NCBI GenBank assembly: GCA_028870615.1
Contig: JAGWPH010000183.1
Location: 1-7,002, forward strand
Direction: 5' to 3'
DNA from: Betaproteobacteria bacterium
GTDB taxonomy: Bacteria; Pseudomonadota; Gammaproteobacteria; Burkholderiales; Ferrovaceae
DNA length: 7,002 nt
Shown: in pieces, positions 6,913 through 7,002 of the stretch
Layout of the letters: each line of letters opens with the position of its first letter
How positions within the stretch are numbered: position 1 is the stretch's first letter
Notes under the pieces: model-generated
Database searches by the model: none
What the model was told of the DNA's origin: nothing
The model's input: the letters and a program-made list of their open reading frames with translations, nothing else
Program-made: the position numbers and the translations under genes

Positions 6913-7002
6913 TGGGGATTTGTCCTGACTGTGGCAATCTACGTGATGCCCTGAAAGATCGTTGCCCTTTTTGTGATTGTCTGGCGGCGCCGTTGCCCAA
7001 CC
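6912..7002 (+). CDS. Start of an unidentified zinc-ribbon protein (runs off window)
   Basis: An open frame continues to the window edge without a stop. From ATG 6912 it gives about 30 residues, with Cys pairs in CPDC (4-7) and CPFCDC (18-23), a zinc-ribbon-like arrangement with 10 residues between the pairs. I prefer ATG 6912 because it shares its A with the exonuclease stop codon (TGATG), the pattern seen at other junctions here, and because GGAAG at 6896-6900 lies 11 nt before it. An in-frame ATG at 6894 is also possible, but GGAGG at 6888-6892 is only 1 nt ahead of it, too close. The family cannot be named from so little sequence; the metal-binding head suggests a nucleic-acid or protein-binding domain lies beyond. 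The coding call is supported by codon use like its neighbours and by the tight overlap. Confidence 0.6.
   Translation, partial: MGICPDCGNLRDALKDRCPFCDCLAAPLPN

Overview
The window is ordinary, densely packed chromosomal DNA from a Gram-negative bacterium. All genes read on the + strand. Protein content, a GC content in the high 50s (estimated by eye) and gene order (lapB, heptose genes, a ComEA-like gene, cysM) point to a proteobacterium, most likely a betaproteobacterium. This assignment rests on recognising protein families and synteny from memory, and the species cannot be named.

Positions 2-4787 form one tightly packed envelope operon. It holds the 3' part of lapB (LPS assembly/LpxC regulator), pyrF (OMP decarboxylase), ugd (UDP-glucose 6-dehydrogenase), a stand-alone heptose-7-phosphate kinase (rfaE1/hldA) and rfaD/hldD (ADP-heptose 6-epimerase). 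The first four genes overlap by 1 or 4 nt (TAATG, ATGA, TGATG), so their translation is probably coupled; rfaD follows after 25 nt with its own ribosome binding site. The logic is coherent. PyrF makes UMP, the route to the UTP needed for UDP-sugars. Ugd makes UDP-glucuronate. The kinase and epimerase act early and last in ADP-heptose synthesis for the LPS inner core. LapB adjusts LPS output by controlling LpxC in enterobacteria.

Positions 4788-4849 separate this block from the next. They contain a small hairpin spanning the rfaD stop codon, then a hairpin followed by seven T (probable weak terminator), then a strong ribosome binding site. Sequences here can pair in more than one way, including with that ribosome binding site.

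Positions 4850-7002 carry a small exported helix-hairpin-helix protein of the ComEA type, cysM (cysteine synthase B), a DEDDy 3'-5' exonuclease of the PolB-like family, and the start of a zinc-ribbon protein that runs off the window. The last three are again joined by ATGA and TGATG overlaps.

I found no tRNA, rRNA, CRISPR array, insertion sequence, phage gene or broken gene. No intergenic stretch exceeds about 60 bases. I do not see an undescribed system. The points most worth a second look are the possible structural switch at the rfaD/comEA-like junction and the cysM-exonuclease-zinc-ribbon coupling.
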